In this document: positions 10,002 to 19,875 of the stretch, piece by piece | Position numbering within the stretch: the stretch's first letter is position 1 | Layout: every line of letters begins with the position of its first letter | NCBI GenBank assembly: GCA_016936595.1 | Contig: JAFGXO010000016.1 | Coordinates: 1-51,211 of the forward strand | From: Bacteroidales bacterium | GTDB taxonomy: Bacteria > Bacteroidota > Bacteroidia > Bacteroidales > JAFGUD01 | Direction: 5' to 3' | Length of the DNA: 51,211 nucleotides | Position numbers and translations under genes: made by a program | Notes under the pieces: model-generated | Seen by the model: the letters and a program-made list of their open reading frames with translations, nothing else | Databases searched by the model: none | What the model was told of the DNA's origin: nothing

Positions 10002-10997
10002 ATGATTGATAATTATTTAGTACAACTATTTAAAATTAAAACCCAAGATGATTTTAAAATATTAGCTTTAGAAGCTTTTAATTTACAGTATAAATACAAT
10101 AAACTTTATTCTCAATATGTTGATTATATTAAAGTTAAGCCTAGCACAGTTAAAAATTTAACAGATATTCCTTTTTTGCCAATTCAATTTTTTAAATCTC
10201 ATAAAATTTTAACAGAATTTAAAAGTCTGCTTAAAAAACAGTTTGTAGTCTTTCATAGTAGCGGAACAACCCAAATCATAAAAAGCAAGCATTATGTATA
10301 TGATACTGAAATTTATGAAAAATCTTTTATAAAAACATTCAAACAACTAATTGGCAAACCGCATGAATATGTAATATTAGCACTGCTTCCATCGTATATA
10401 CAGGCTGGCAATTCTTCTCTGGTTTATATGGTTGATAAACTTATTTCTCTGTCAAAAAATAGTTCCAGTGGTTTTTTTTTAAAAAACTACGATAAATTAT
10501 TGTATGTTTTAAAAGAATTAAAAAAACAGAACAAAAAAGTTATTTTATTTGGTGTTACCTATGCCTTACTGGAATTTTCCGAAATATTAGACGAAAAGTT
10601 TCCAAATATTAAAATTATCGAAACCGGAGGAATGAAAGGAAGAGGAGAAGAATTAACCCGAACTCAATTGCATAATGAATTGAAAAATAAATTTGGAACC
10701 CAACAAATATTTTCGGAATATGGTATGACAGAACTACTTTCGCAAGCATATTCTTTGTCAGACGAATTTTTTATTCCTGCCAAAACAATGAAAATTTTAA
10801 TAAGAGATATAAACGATCCTTTCTCGTATTTAAGTACTGGAAATACCGGAGGAATTAATATTATTGATTTATGTAATATTTATTCATGTTGTTTTATAGA
10901 AACAAAAGATCTTGGAAATAAAGCAAAAAATAAATTTCAGGTTATCGGACGTTTTGATAATAGTGATGTAAGAGGTTGTAACTTAATTACTTATTAA
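10002..10997 (+). CDS. LuxE-type acyl-protein synthetase / acyltransferase
   Basis: 331 aa; FVVFHSSGTTQIIKSKHYVYD, IPFLPIQFFKSHKI, IIETGGMKGRGEELTR, IFSEYGMTELLSQAYS are LuxE adenylating-domain motifs. Confidence 0.82.
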   Translation: MIDNYLVQLFKIKTQDDFKILALEAFNLQYKYNKLYSQYVDYIKVKPSTVKNLTDIPFLPIQFFKSHKILTEFKSLLKKQFVVFHSSGTTQIIKSKHYVYDTEIYEKSFIKTFKQLIGKPHEYVILALLPSYIQAGNSSLVYMVDKLISLSKNSSSGFFLKNYDKLLYVLKELKKQNKKVILFGVTYALLEFSEILDEKFPNIKIIETGGMKGRGEELTRTQLHNELKNKFGTQQIFSEYGMTELLSQAYSLSDEFFIPAKTMKILIRDINDPFSYLSTGNTGGINIIDLCNIYSCCFIETKDLGNKAKNKFQVIGRFDNSDVRGCNLITY

Positions 10998-11035
10998 AAA
11001 TATTTTAAATTTGAGATATTATATTGAAAAATAAA

Positions 11036-11066
11036 TTTGTTAAAAAAGATAAAATTTCTAATTTTG
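11036..11066 (+). promoter_or_regulatory. Candidate Bacteroidota primary-sigma promoter of the first susC
   Basis: TTTG (11036-11039) - N19 - TAatTTTG (11059-11066), close to the -33/-7 consensus TTTG/TAnnTTTG; about 55 nt upstream of the ATG. Confidence 0.55.
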
Positions 11067-11120
11067 TTTCTGGATTTTTTAACTATTAAAAATCAATTAT
11101 TAACCTATTAAATTAATTTT

Positions 11121-14100
11121 ATGAGAAAGATTATGATGCTGTTTGCACTCTTAGGATTGTTGGGATTGCAAACGTTTGCTCAAAAAACTATTACAGGAAG
11201 TGTAACAAATTCCGACGATGGCTCTACTATCCCCGGAGTTAACGTAGTAGTTAAAGGAACAACAATCGCTACTGTTACTGATGATAACGGTAAATATATG
11301 TTGTCAAATGTTCCTGATAATGCCGAAAAATTAGTTTTTTCGTATTTAGGAATGCAAACACAAGAAATAACAATTTCAGGAAATGTTGTTGATTGTGAAA
11401 TGACCGGAGATGTTGCCCTTGGCGATGTTGTAGTAACTGCACTTGGTATTTCCAGAGATCAAAAATCTCTTGGATATTCTATTCAACAAGTTGACGGTAA
11501 TGATGTAAATACCGTTAAATCCAGCAACTTTATGAATCAATTATCCGGAAAAGTATCCGGTGTTCAAATTCAAACAAACACTAACTTTGGTGGATCTACT
11601 AACATTATAGTTCGTGGTTCTTCTTCTTTAACCGGCGACAATCAAGCATTATTTGTGATTGATGGAGTTCCTGTTGACAATTCATTATTTAATGATGCGT
11701 ATCAAAAAGTTGGTGGTGCCGGTTACGATTATGGTAATTCTGGTGCAGATATTAACCCCAGTGACATCGAATCTATTACAGTGTTAAAAGGAGCTGCTGC
11801 AACTGCTCTATATGGCTCTCGTGCCGGTAATGGTGTTATCTTAATTATTACTAAAAAAGGAAGTAACTCTAAAGCTTTAGGGGTTGATATTTCTACAAAC
11901 TACACTGTTGGAATTGTTGACCAATCAACTTTCCCTCAATATCAAAATTTATACGGAGCAGGTTATGGTCCATTTTACGGACCTGACGAAGATGCATATT
12001 TTAACGAAGCCGATATTGACGGCGACGGAACTATGGATTATATTGTTCCTACTAACGAAGATGGCTCTTATGGTGCAGCTTTTGATCCTAATTTAATGGT
12101 TTATCAATGGAATGCGTTTTTTCCCGGTTTATCAACTTATGGAACAAAAACACCTTGGACTGCTGCAGAAAACGGAGCTTTATACTTCTTTAATAATTCT
12201 TCATCGCTTTCAAACAGCGTTCAGGTTTCTGGAGGAAGTGATGTAGCTACTTACAGACTTTCATATCAAAATGTTAACCAAACAGGTATTTTACCCAACA
12301 GCCATTTAAGTAAAAATAACATTAGTTTAGCAGGTACTTATAGTATCACAGATAATATCAAAGTAACTTCTTATGCTAATTTTATTAATACAGCTACGGT
12401 AGGTCGTAACTCAACAGGTTATTCAGGTAATATTATGTCTTCTTTCCGTCAGTGGTGGCAAACTAACGTTGACGTTAAACAACAACAAGAAGCATACGAA
12501 TTATTAGGTACAAATGCAACTTGGAATACTTATGGTGCAACAAATACAAATCCTGCATACTGGGATAATTTTTACTGGCAACGTTATCAAAACTACCAAT
12601 CAGATGACAGAAATCGTTTTTTAGGTTACACTCAAATAGATTGGGACGTTACAGATTTTTTGAGCTTTACTGCAAGAGCTGCTATTGATAATTATAACTT
12701 TGTTCAAGAAGAAAGAAGAGCAATTGGTTCAATTGCAACTCCTTTTGGTGTAGCTTACGATGATTTAACATCAGGATATGGCTTTAAAAACACAAATTTT
12801 TCAGAAACTAACTTTGATTTTATTGCTAATTTTAAACATGATTTTAGCGACAATTTCAACTTTAGAGGTTTAGTTGGTTCTAACATCAGAAATTCTAAAA
12901 GAAGCTTTTTATTTGCTTCTACAAATTCAGGGTTAGTTGTTCCTAATTTATACTCACTTTCAAACTCTGTTGAAGCTTTATTGCCTCCTGTAGAAACAGT
13001 AAGTGATATTTTAGTTTATGGTTATTTTGCTAACGCTTCTTTTGGTATCTCTAACATGTTATATCTTGAAGGTAGTGTTCGTGTTGATCAATCTTCTACT
13101 TTACCACTTGATAACAATACTTATTTTTACCCATCAGGTTCTGCCAGTTTCTTGTTCTCTGAACTTATAGGTGCCGATTGGTTAAGTTTAGGTAAAGTAA
13201 GATTTAATTATGCAGAGGTTGGTAATAGTGCACCTTTTGCAAGATTACAAGATGTATATTATCAAAGTTCTTCTTTTAATGGAAATGCAGTATTTTCTAA
13301 TGGTGCAACTAAATTTAATCCTGATTTAATACCTGAAAGAACTAAAAGCTTAGAAGCAGGTATTACCTTAAATTTCGGTAAAGATAGTAGAGCTGGTATA
13401 GATTTAGCTGTTTATAACAACAGTACAGTAGATCAAATTATGCCTGTTGCAATTTCTTATGCTACCGGTTATACTTATAAATATGTTAATGCCGGCGAAA
13501 TGAATAACAAAGGTGTTGAAGTAATGTTAAACTTGACTCCTATTAAAACTCCATCAGGTTTTAGATGGGACATGAATCTTAACTGGTCTAAAAACGTAAA
13601 TACAGTTGTTTCTCTTGCAGAAGGTGTTGATAACCTTGAAATTGCAAGCTTGCAAGGAGGTGTATCTATCAATGCTAGAGTAGGAGAGCCTTATGGAACT
13701 ATTCAAGGAACCGATTATGTTTACGATCCTGACGGTAATCCGGTTGTTTCAAGCACAAGTGGATATTACTTAAAAACTTCTACTTCTGATCAAATAATTG
13801 GCGATATCAATCCCGATTGGATGGCCGGTTTAAGAAACTCTTTTACTTATAAAGGTTTTAATTTCAGTTTCTTAATTGATTGGAAACAAGGTGGAGATAT
13901 CTTCTCTCTTGATTTATGGTATGGTATGGGAACAGGTTTATATCCTGAAACAGCTGAAATTAATGATTTAGGAAACAATGTTAGAGATGACATTATTGTT
14001 AATGACGACGGTTCTTACGATGCTGCAAGTGGTGGTGTAATTCTAGACGGTGTTAATATGGAAATTAGTGATGCAGGCGACACTTCTTATGTTGCTAATA

Positions 14101-14420
14101 CTACAAGAGCTTATGCAGGTTGGTATGCTAATCCTTGGGGTTGGGCACGCGCAAACAATGCACAACACGTATATGATGCCAGTTACATCAAACTACGAGA
14201 AGCTTCAATCTCATATTCTTTACCTCAATCAATGTTCACTAACTCTATTATTGGTGGAGTATCTATTGGTATTGTTGGTTCAAACTTATTCATTATCCAC
14301 AAAAATCTTCCTTATGCCGACCCTGAAACTTCTCAAGGTGCCGGTAATATTCAAGGCTGGCAAAGTGGTGTTATGCCAACTACCAGAAATATTGGTTTCA
14401 CATTAAATGTTAAATTTTAA
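11121..14420 (+). CDS. SusC/RagA family TonB-linked outer membrane protein
   Basis: 1099 aa; carboxypeptidase-like domain ITGSVTNSDDGSTIPGVNVVVKGT, plug LSGKVSGVQIQTNTNFGGSTNIIVRGSSSL, IESITVLKGAAATALYGSRAGNGVILIITKKG, terminal NIGFTLNVKF. Confidence 0.95.
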   Translation: MRKIMMLFALLGLLGLQTFAQKTITGSVTNSDDGSTIPGVNVVVKGTTIATVTDDNGKYMLSNVPDNAEKLVFSYLGMQTQEITISGNVVDCEMTGDVALGDVVVTALGISRDQKSLGYSIQQVDGNDVNTVKSSNFMNQLSGKVSGVQIQTNTNFGGSTNIIVRGSSSLTGDNQALFVIDGVPVDNSLFNDAYQKVGGAGYDYGNSGADINPSDIESITVLKGAAATALYGSRAGNGVILIITKKGSNSKALGVDISTNYTVGIVDQSTFPQYQNLYGAGYGPFYGPDEDAYFNEADIDGDGTMDYIVPTNEDGSYGAAFDPNLMVYQWNAFFPGLSTYGTKTPWTAAENGALYFFNNSSSLSNSVQVSGGSDVATYRLSYQNVNQTGILPNSHLSKNNISLAGTYSITDNIKVTSYANFINTATVGRNSTGYSGNIMSSFRQWWQTNVDVKQQQEAYELLGTNATWNTYGATNTNPAYWDNFYWQRYQNYQSDDRNRFLGYTQIDWDVTDFLSFTARAAIDNYNFVQEERRAIGSIATPFGVAYDDLTSGYGFKNTNFSETNFDFIANFKHDFSDNFNFRGLVGSNIRNSKRSFLFASTNSGLVVPNLYSLSNSVEALLPPVETVSDILVYGYFANASFGISNMLYLEGSVRVDQSSTLPLDNNTYFYPSGSASFLFSELIGADWLSLGKVRFNYAEVGNSAPFARLQDVYYQSSSFNGNAVFSNGATKFNPDLIPERTKSLEAGITLNFGKDSRAGIDLAVYNNSTVDQIMPVAISYATGYTYKYVNAGEMNNKGVEVMLNLTPIKTPSGFRWDMNLNWSKNVNTVVSLAEGVDNLEIASLQGGVSINARVGEPYGTIQGTDYVYDPDGNPVVSSTSGYYLKTSTSDQIIGDINPDWMAGLRNSFTYKGFNFSFLIDWKQGGDIFSLDLWYGMGTGLYPETAEINDLGNNVRDDIIVNDDGSYDAASGGVILDGVNMEISDAGDTSYVANTTRAYAGWYANPWGWARANNAQHVYDASYIKLREASISYSLPQSMFTNSIIGGVSIGIVGSNLFIIHKNLPYADPETSQGAGNIQGWQSGVMPTTRNIGFTLNVKF

Positions 14421-14431
14421 AAATTATTAAA

Positions 14432-15868
14432 ATGAAGAATAAAATATTATTATTATTTATATTTGCCCTCGGTCTTATGGCTTCGTGTACTGATAATTTC
14501 GAAGAATTAAATACAGACCCGAAGCACCCTACGAGTGTACCTGCTGAGTATTTAATAACTAATGCTCAAATAGAATTATCAGACCAAATTTCAAGTACTA
14601 ATGTTAATAATAACATTTGGAAACTTGTTGCTCAATATTGGACTGAAACTACTTATACTGATGAATCAAATTGGGATATAGTTAATAGAACTATTGCTGA
14701 TTATATTTTTAGAAACAATTATCGTGTTCTTAAAGATTTAGATGATGCCAGAACTATTGTCGAAGCTGAAGAACCGGTTCTTGATGCTGATAAGGCAGTA
14801 AAACAAAATAAATTATACATTATTGATTTAATGCAAGTTTATATATATCAAAGATTGGTTGATATTTTTGGCGATATTCCTTACACTGAAGCTTTAGATT
14901 ATGAAAATTATACTCCAGTATATGATGATGCAGCAACTATTTATGCTGATTTAATTGCTCGTACTGAAGCAGCTTTTGATGGCTTTGATGTTGCCGAAAC
15001 TTCTTTTGGTGATGCTGATGTATATTATAACGGTGATGTTGCTCTTTGGAAAGAATTTGCCGGTGCTTTGTTAATTAAACTTGGTATTACTATTGCCGAT
15101 TATGATGCAGTTCTTTCAAAATCAGCTGTTAACAAAGGTGCTACAAATACCTTCACTTCTTTAAGTGCAGGTGCATATATGCCTTATGTTAGTTCTGCTC
15201 CGTATAACAATCCTTTATACGACGACTTAGTATTAAGCGGAAGAGCAGACTTTGTTGCTGCTAACACAATTGTTGACAAAATGCTTGAATTAAACGATGG
15301 TCGTATTTCTCATTATTTTGAATTGGTTGACACTATTTATGTTGGTGGAGAATATGGACATTCAAGTTCATCTGCAACAAATTCTCATCCTTGTGATGCT
15401 GTTTATCAACCTGATTTCCCAGGTATTTTATTGACTTATGACGAAGTATTATTCTATCTTGCCGAAGCTGCTGCTCGTGGTGGATACACTTTAAGTTTAT
15501 CAGCCGAAGAATATTTTAATGCTGCTGTAACCCAAAGCTTTTTATGGTGGGGTGCTTCTGCCGACGATGCTAACGATTATCTAACTGAAAATCCTTATGC
15601 TAGTTACACTAATTGGAAAGAAGCTATTGGAACTCAAGGTTGGATAGCAATGTACACTAGAGGTCTTGAAGGTTATAATTTCTTCAGACGTTTAGATTAT
15701 CCTGCTTTTAATATGCCTCCAACTCCTCCTGATGGTGTTGAAGATATTCCTACTCGTTTTACTTATCCTATCAATGAACAAACATTAAATGCTGCTAATT
15801 ACCAATCTGCATCTTCTGCAATTGGCGGTGATTTTATGACAACTAAATTGTTTTGGGATAAATTCTAA
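14432..15868 (+). CDS. SusD/RagB-family nutrient-binding lipoprotein
   Basis: 478 aa; lipobox LMASCTDNFEELNTDP; LMQVYIYQRLVDIFGDIPYTEALD; ILLTYDEVLFYLAEAAARGG. Confidence 0.92.
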   Translation: MKNKILLLFIFALGLMASCTDNFEELNTDPKHPTSVPAEYLITNAQIELSDQISSTNVNNNIWKLVAQYWTETTYTDESNWDIVNRTIADYIFRNNYRVLKDLDDARTIVEAEEPVLDADKAVKQNKLYIIDLMQVYIYQRLVDIFGDIPYTEALDYENYTPVYDDAATIYADLIARTEAAFDGFDVAETSFGDADVYYNGDVALWKEFAGALLIKLGITIADYDAVLSKSAVNKGATNTFTSLSAGAYMPYVSSAPYNNPLYDDLVLSGRADFVAANTIVDKMLELNDGRISHYFELVDTIYVGGEYGHSSSSATNSHPCDAVYQPDFPGILLTYDEVLFYLAEAAARGGYTLSLSAEEYFNAAVTQSFLWWGASADDANDYLTENPYASYTNWKEAIGTQGWIAMYTRGLEGYNFFRRLDYPAFNMPPTPPDGVEDIPTRFTYPINEQTLNAANYQSASSAIGGDFMTTKLFWDKF

Positions 15869-15876
15869 TAATAATT

Positions 15877-15906
15877 AAGAGGCTCCGTAAAGAGCCTCTT
15901 TTTTTT
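15877..15906 (+). terminator. Rho-independent terminator after first susCD pair
   Basis: aagaggctc-cgtaaa-gagcctctt followed by tttttt. Confidence 0.85.
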
Positions 15907-16320
15907 GTAATTTTATAATTTCGTTTTTTTCAGTACCCTACCTTATTATCTTTTTATCTTTTAAATATGTAATTATCTATTTTATAAGAATTTAATTGTA
16001 TTTTAATGAATTGTTGAAAAATTGATAAAAAAATGATTAATAACTTTTGAGTTTTTTTAAGGTGTTAATTGCTAAATTATTAGCTGTAAAAATGTATTCA
16101 GAAGAACTACTATTCAGTTTGTTATACTTTAAAAAAAAACTTTTTGAATTTATCAAAATATTGTAATTATGAATTTTTAGAAAACTTATAGACACTTTAT
16201 AAATTGATTCAACCCAAATTTTACAATTATTAGTCATTTTAACCATGTGGTCACCCAAGAAGACTATTAGTAACTTAAAAAAGATACATGCAAACAAGAT
16301 TCTATTTAATATAAAATAAA

Positions 16321-16400
16321 TTTAACTTAAAAATAACATTATTTTTTTAAAAATTAAACTTATCCGGCTAAAGCAAAAAATATTTAACTTAAAAATAACA
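16321..16400. repeat. 18-bp direct repeat tttaacttaaaaataaca (two copies)
   Basis: Identical copies at 16321-16338 and 16383-16400, 62 bp apart, in a gene-poor AT-rich gap. Confidence 0.7.
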
Positions 16401-16460
16401 AGATTTGTTAAAAATAAAATAATCTATTTAAAAATAATACAACTAATATCTTAAAAAAGC

Positions 16461-16488
16461 CTCTTCAATTTAATGAAGAGTTTTTTTT
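16461..16488 (+). terminator. Orphan Rho-independent terminator-like hairpin
   Basis: ctcttca-N6-tgaagag followed by tttttttt; no + strand CDS immediately upstream. Confidence 0.65.
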
Positions 16489-16575
16489 GTTCTAATTATT
16501 TGGCAAATGTTTGATTTTAAGAACTTTCAAAAAATTTAACATTTATATGTTTTAAAAAACTTCTTCTTTTTTGTT

Positions 16576-16603
16576 TTGTTAAGTTAATTTTTTTTAAATT
16601 TGT
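16576..16603 (+). promoter_or_regulatory. Candidate promoter of second susC
   Basis: TAaaTTTG at 16596-16603 preceded by TTTG at 16576-16579 (spacer 16) or 16571-16574 (spacer 21); ATG at 16654. Confidence 0.4.
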
Positions 16604-16653
16604 AAACTTAAAAAAATATTTAATAATAATAGAAATTCTAAAAACAATAATTT

Positions 16654-19600
16654 ATGAAGAAATTAGGAATTTTACTTTTCTTTATCAGTTTTCTGAGCGT
16701 TAGTTTGTTTGCACAAAGAACTATCACCGGAAAAATAACTGATGAAAATGGTGATGAACTCCCTGGAGCAATAATTAGAGTTCAAAATACTAATGTAGCC
16801 GCACTATCTTCTTTTGATGGAACATATACCATTGTTGTTCCTGCCGGTGCCGATTCATTAGAATTTTCTGCAATTGAAAAACAACCTGTTGTTAAAGGTG
16901 TAACCTCTGATGTAATTGATGTTCAGTTAGAACCAACAAAAGATATTCAGGTTACACAAGTTGTAGTTGTTGGTATGGGTATTAAACAAGACGAGAAAAA
17001 AGTTGGATATGCAATTTCAACTGTTGGAGGAGATGATCTTGTTAAAAGCCAAACAAGTAGTGCAATGAATGCATTGCAAGGAAAAATACCCGGAGTAAAT
17101 ATTACTACAGCTTCTGGAGCCTCTGGTGCTTCTACCAGAGTAATATTTAGAGGGTTTTCTACAATTTATGGTAGTAATCAACCTCTATATGTTGTTGATG
17201 GGGTTCCAATTAATAATGCTTTTAGTGGAAGTACATCTCTAAACGGTGGAACTGATTTTGGTAATCAAGCAAATGATATTAACCCTGATAATATCGAAAG
17301 TATTTCTTTTTTGAAGGGATCTGCAGCTACCGCTATTTATGGAAACCGTGCAGCAAGTGGTGTTATCATTATTACAACTAAAAGTGGTGGTAATAATAAT
17401 AATAATAAAACGAGTGTTTCTATTAGCTCGTCTTATAAATTCTCTTCTCCTTTACGTTTGCCTCAGCTTCAAAATATTTATGGACAAGGTATTTACGGTA
17501 ATTGGGATCAACGAGAAAATACAAGTTTCGGTCCAAAATTTGATGATCAACTTCATTATTGGGGGCACGTTGTTGATGGACAAAGACTTATCAAACCATA
17601 TTCTGCTTTACCTAATAATGTGGCTGATTTTTTTGAAATAGGTCATTTTATGCAAAACTCTGTATCTGTTTCCGGTGGAGACAATAATACAAGTTATAGA
17701 CTATCGTTTTCTAATACTAATGACGATGGGATTATGCCTTATGATAAGGATAGTTATAAAAGAAATACTGTTTCGCTACACGGACGTGCTAATTTATCGA
17801 ATAAAATTTCTTCTGAAGCTACTTTTACATATTTAAATAAGAAAAATAAATTTGTACCTACCGGACAAGGTGGACAATCTGTTTGGAATAATGTTTTGCA
17901 ACAACCTCGAGATATTCCAATTATTGACCTTGCTAACTATCAAGATCAGTTTTATGATATAAATACTTATTATAGTCCTTATACAACTAATCCATACTGG
18001 CCTCTTTTAGAAAATGGTAATACTTATAATGAAGATCGTATGTATGGAATGGCTCAAATCGGTTACGAAATTACTCCTCATTTTAATGCAATGTATCGTA
18101 TTGGTGCTGATATTTCTAATAGCCAAACTAAAGAATGGAGAGCCAAAAAAATTAATGATGGTGATGGTTTTAATGCCGGAGTTGATAATGAATTTGGTAG
18201 CGTTGAAGATTATACTGTATGGAGAAATCAGTTGAATAGTGATTTTTTACTTACTTATAGTAATAATTTTGGTCCTTTTAGTTTAAGTGTTTTAGCTGGA
18301 CACAATATTAACCAATATTCGTATCATAGTCAATATCAATACGGAAGTAATTTGGATATTGAAGGTTTTTATCATATTTCAAATACAACAGAAACTCCTA
18401 CAATGAGCACAAATAATTCATTGAGTAGAATTGTTGGTGTATATGGAAATGTTGATTTAAGTTATAATGGTTGGTTAAATTTTGCTGTAACAGGAAGAAA
18501 TGACTGGTCATCAACTCTACCACAAAAAAATAATTCATTTTTTTACCCTGGTGCTAGTTTAGGTTTTGTTTTTACCGATGCTATTCCGGCTTTTGAAAAT
18601 ATTAAAGCTGTTTTCCCTTATGGTAAAATTAGATTGAGTTATGGTAAAACAGGTAAAGATGCTTCAGCATATAGCATTTACCCGTATTTTTCTCAAAATT
18701 CCAGATTCCCTTTGCCTAATCAAGTAAATGGATTTACAGTAGGTAATTCAGCTGGTAGTCCTGATCTTACGCCTGAAATGACCAGCGAATTTGAAATAGG
18801 TACTGATTTAAGATTCTTTAATGGAAGATATAGACTAGACTTTACTTATTATAACAGAACAATAAATAGACTTATTTTCCCTGTTGAATTAGCACCTTCT
18901 ACCGGCTATACTTATGTAATGTCAAACTTAGGTTCAATGTCAAACAAAGGGATTGAATTACAACTTATTTTAAATGTTTTGGATAAAGAAAATTTATTTT
19001 TGAACTTTATTTGGAACTTTAGTATAAATCGTTCTGAAATAATACAGTTGGGTGACATGGATGTTTATAGTTATACCGGTTTATTAGGAGGAACAGAAAC
19101 TTGGTTCCGTTTTTACGGACGCGATAGTTTAGGTAACCCCGGAGGACCTCTTGGTGAATTTGAAGTTTCAAAACCGGAAATTTGGGTTGACGGAGACGGT
19201 GTTGAACATTTTGTTGTTAATGCTCAAGGTACCCCTAAATTAGCTGAAGAAGGCTATGACAGAGCTGGTACTTCTCAACCTGATTTTATTACCGGATTTA
19301 CTACTGAATTAACTCTTTTTAAAATTTTCAACGTTAGTGCAACTTTAGATTGGCATCAAGGTGGAATTATGTACTCTCGTACTGCCGGCATGTTATATTT
19401 CACAGGTATAACTCCTACAACACTTTATAATGATAGACAACCTTTTATTGTTCCTAATTCGGTTGTTAAAATTGGCGAAGATGGTGACGGAAATCCAATT
19501 TATGCCGAAAACACACGTCCTGTTATTCAAGACAATATGGGTGGTATGCCTGATTCTTATTGGGATAGAGGTGGTACCTTAGTTGGAAAACATGAACTTG

Positions 19601-19857
19601 TTGATAAAACTTTCATTAAATTGCGTGATCTTGTTGTTTCAGTTAGTATTCCTTCAAAATATCTTCAAAAAACTCCTTTTGGTAGTGCATCTGTTGGATT
19701 TGTTGGAAATAACTTGTTAATTTGGACACCTTCTTCTAACAATATAATTGATCCGGAGATGACAACTTTCGGAAACGATTTAGAAGCTGAATTTGGTGAA
19801 TTTGGAGCAACCCCTACTATTCGTTCACTCGGATTTAATTTAACTTTAAAATTTTAA
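16654..19857 (+). CDS. SusC/RagA family TonB-linked outer membrane protein
   Basis: 1067 aa; ITGKITDENGDELPGAIIRVQNT, LQGKIPGVNITTASGASGASTRVIFRGFSTI, IESISFLKGSAATAIYGNRAASGVIIITTKSG, terminal SLGFNLTLKF. Confidence 0.95.
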   Translation: MKKLGILLFFISFLSVSLFAQRTITGKITDENGDELPGAIIRVQNTNVAALSSFDGTYTIVVPAGADSLEFSAIEKQPVVKGVTSDVIDVQLEPTKDIQVTQVVVVGMGIKQDEKKVGYAISTVGGDDLVKSQTSSAMNALQGKIPGVNITTASGASGASTRVIFRGFSTIYGSNQPLYVVDGVPINNAFSGSTSLNGGTDFGNQANDINPDNIESISFLKGSAATAIYGNRAASGVIIITTKSGGNNNNNKTSVSISSSYKFSSPLRLPQLQNIYGQGIYGNWDQRENTSFGPKFDDQLHYWGHVVDGQRLIKPYSALPNNVADFFEIGHFMQNSVSVSGGDNNTSYRLSFSNTNDDGIMPYDKDSYKRNTVSLHGRANLSNKISSEATFTYLNKKNKFVPTGQGGQSVWNNVLQQPRDIPIIDLANYQDQFYDINTYYSPYTTNPYWPLLENGNTYNEDRMYGMAQIGYEITPHFNAMYRIGADISNSQTKEWRAKKINDGDGFNAGVDNEFGSVEDYTVWRNQLNSDFLLTYSNNFGPFSLSVLAGHNINQYSYHSQYQYGSNLDIEGFYHISNTTETPTMSTNNSLSRIVGVYGNVDLSYNGWLNFAVTGRNDWSSTLPQKNNSFFYPGASLGFVFTDAIPAFENIKAVFPYGKIRLSYGKTGKDASAYSIYPYFSQNSRFPLPNQVNGFTVGNSAGSPDLTPEMTSEFEIGTDLRFFNGRYRLDFTYYNRTINRLIFPVELAPSTGYTYVMSNLGSMSNKGIELQLILNVLDKENLFLNFIWNFSINRSEIIQLGDMDVYSYTGLLGGTETWFRFYGRDSLGNPGGPLGEFEVSKPEIWVDGDGVEHFVVNAQGTPKLAEEGYDRAGTSQPDFITGFTTELTLFKIFNVSATLDWHQGGIMYSRTAGMLYFTGITPTTLYNDRQPFIVPNSVVKIGEDGDGNPIYAENTRPVIQDNMGGMPDSYWDRGGTLVGKHELVDKTFIKLRDLVVSVSIPSKYLQKTPFGSASVGFVGNNLLIWTPSSNNIIDPEMTTFGNDLEAEFGEFGATPTIRSLGFNLTLKF

Positions 19858-19875
19858 TTTGATAAACATATTATT

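Noticed and set aside
16037-16297. 86-aa minus-strand ORF in the inter-SusCD gap
   Set aside because: Low-complexity K/N/S/L/I composition, no recognisable family, no clear ribosome-binding context; AT-rich DNA gives such ORFs by chance.
17393-17408. AAT-rich microsatellite-like run ggtggtaataataataataataaa in the second susC
   Set aside because: Encodes GGNNNN in a normally variable linker after the TonB plug; only a short run and in frame, so no evidence of phase variation.
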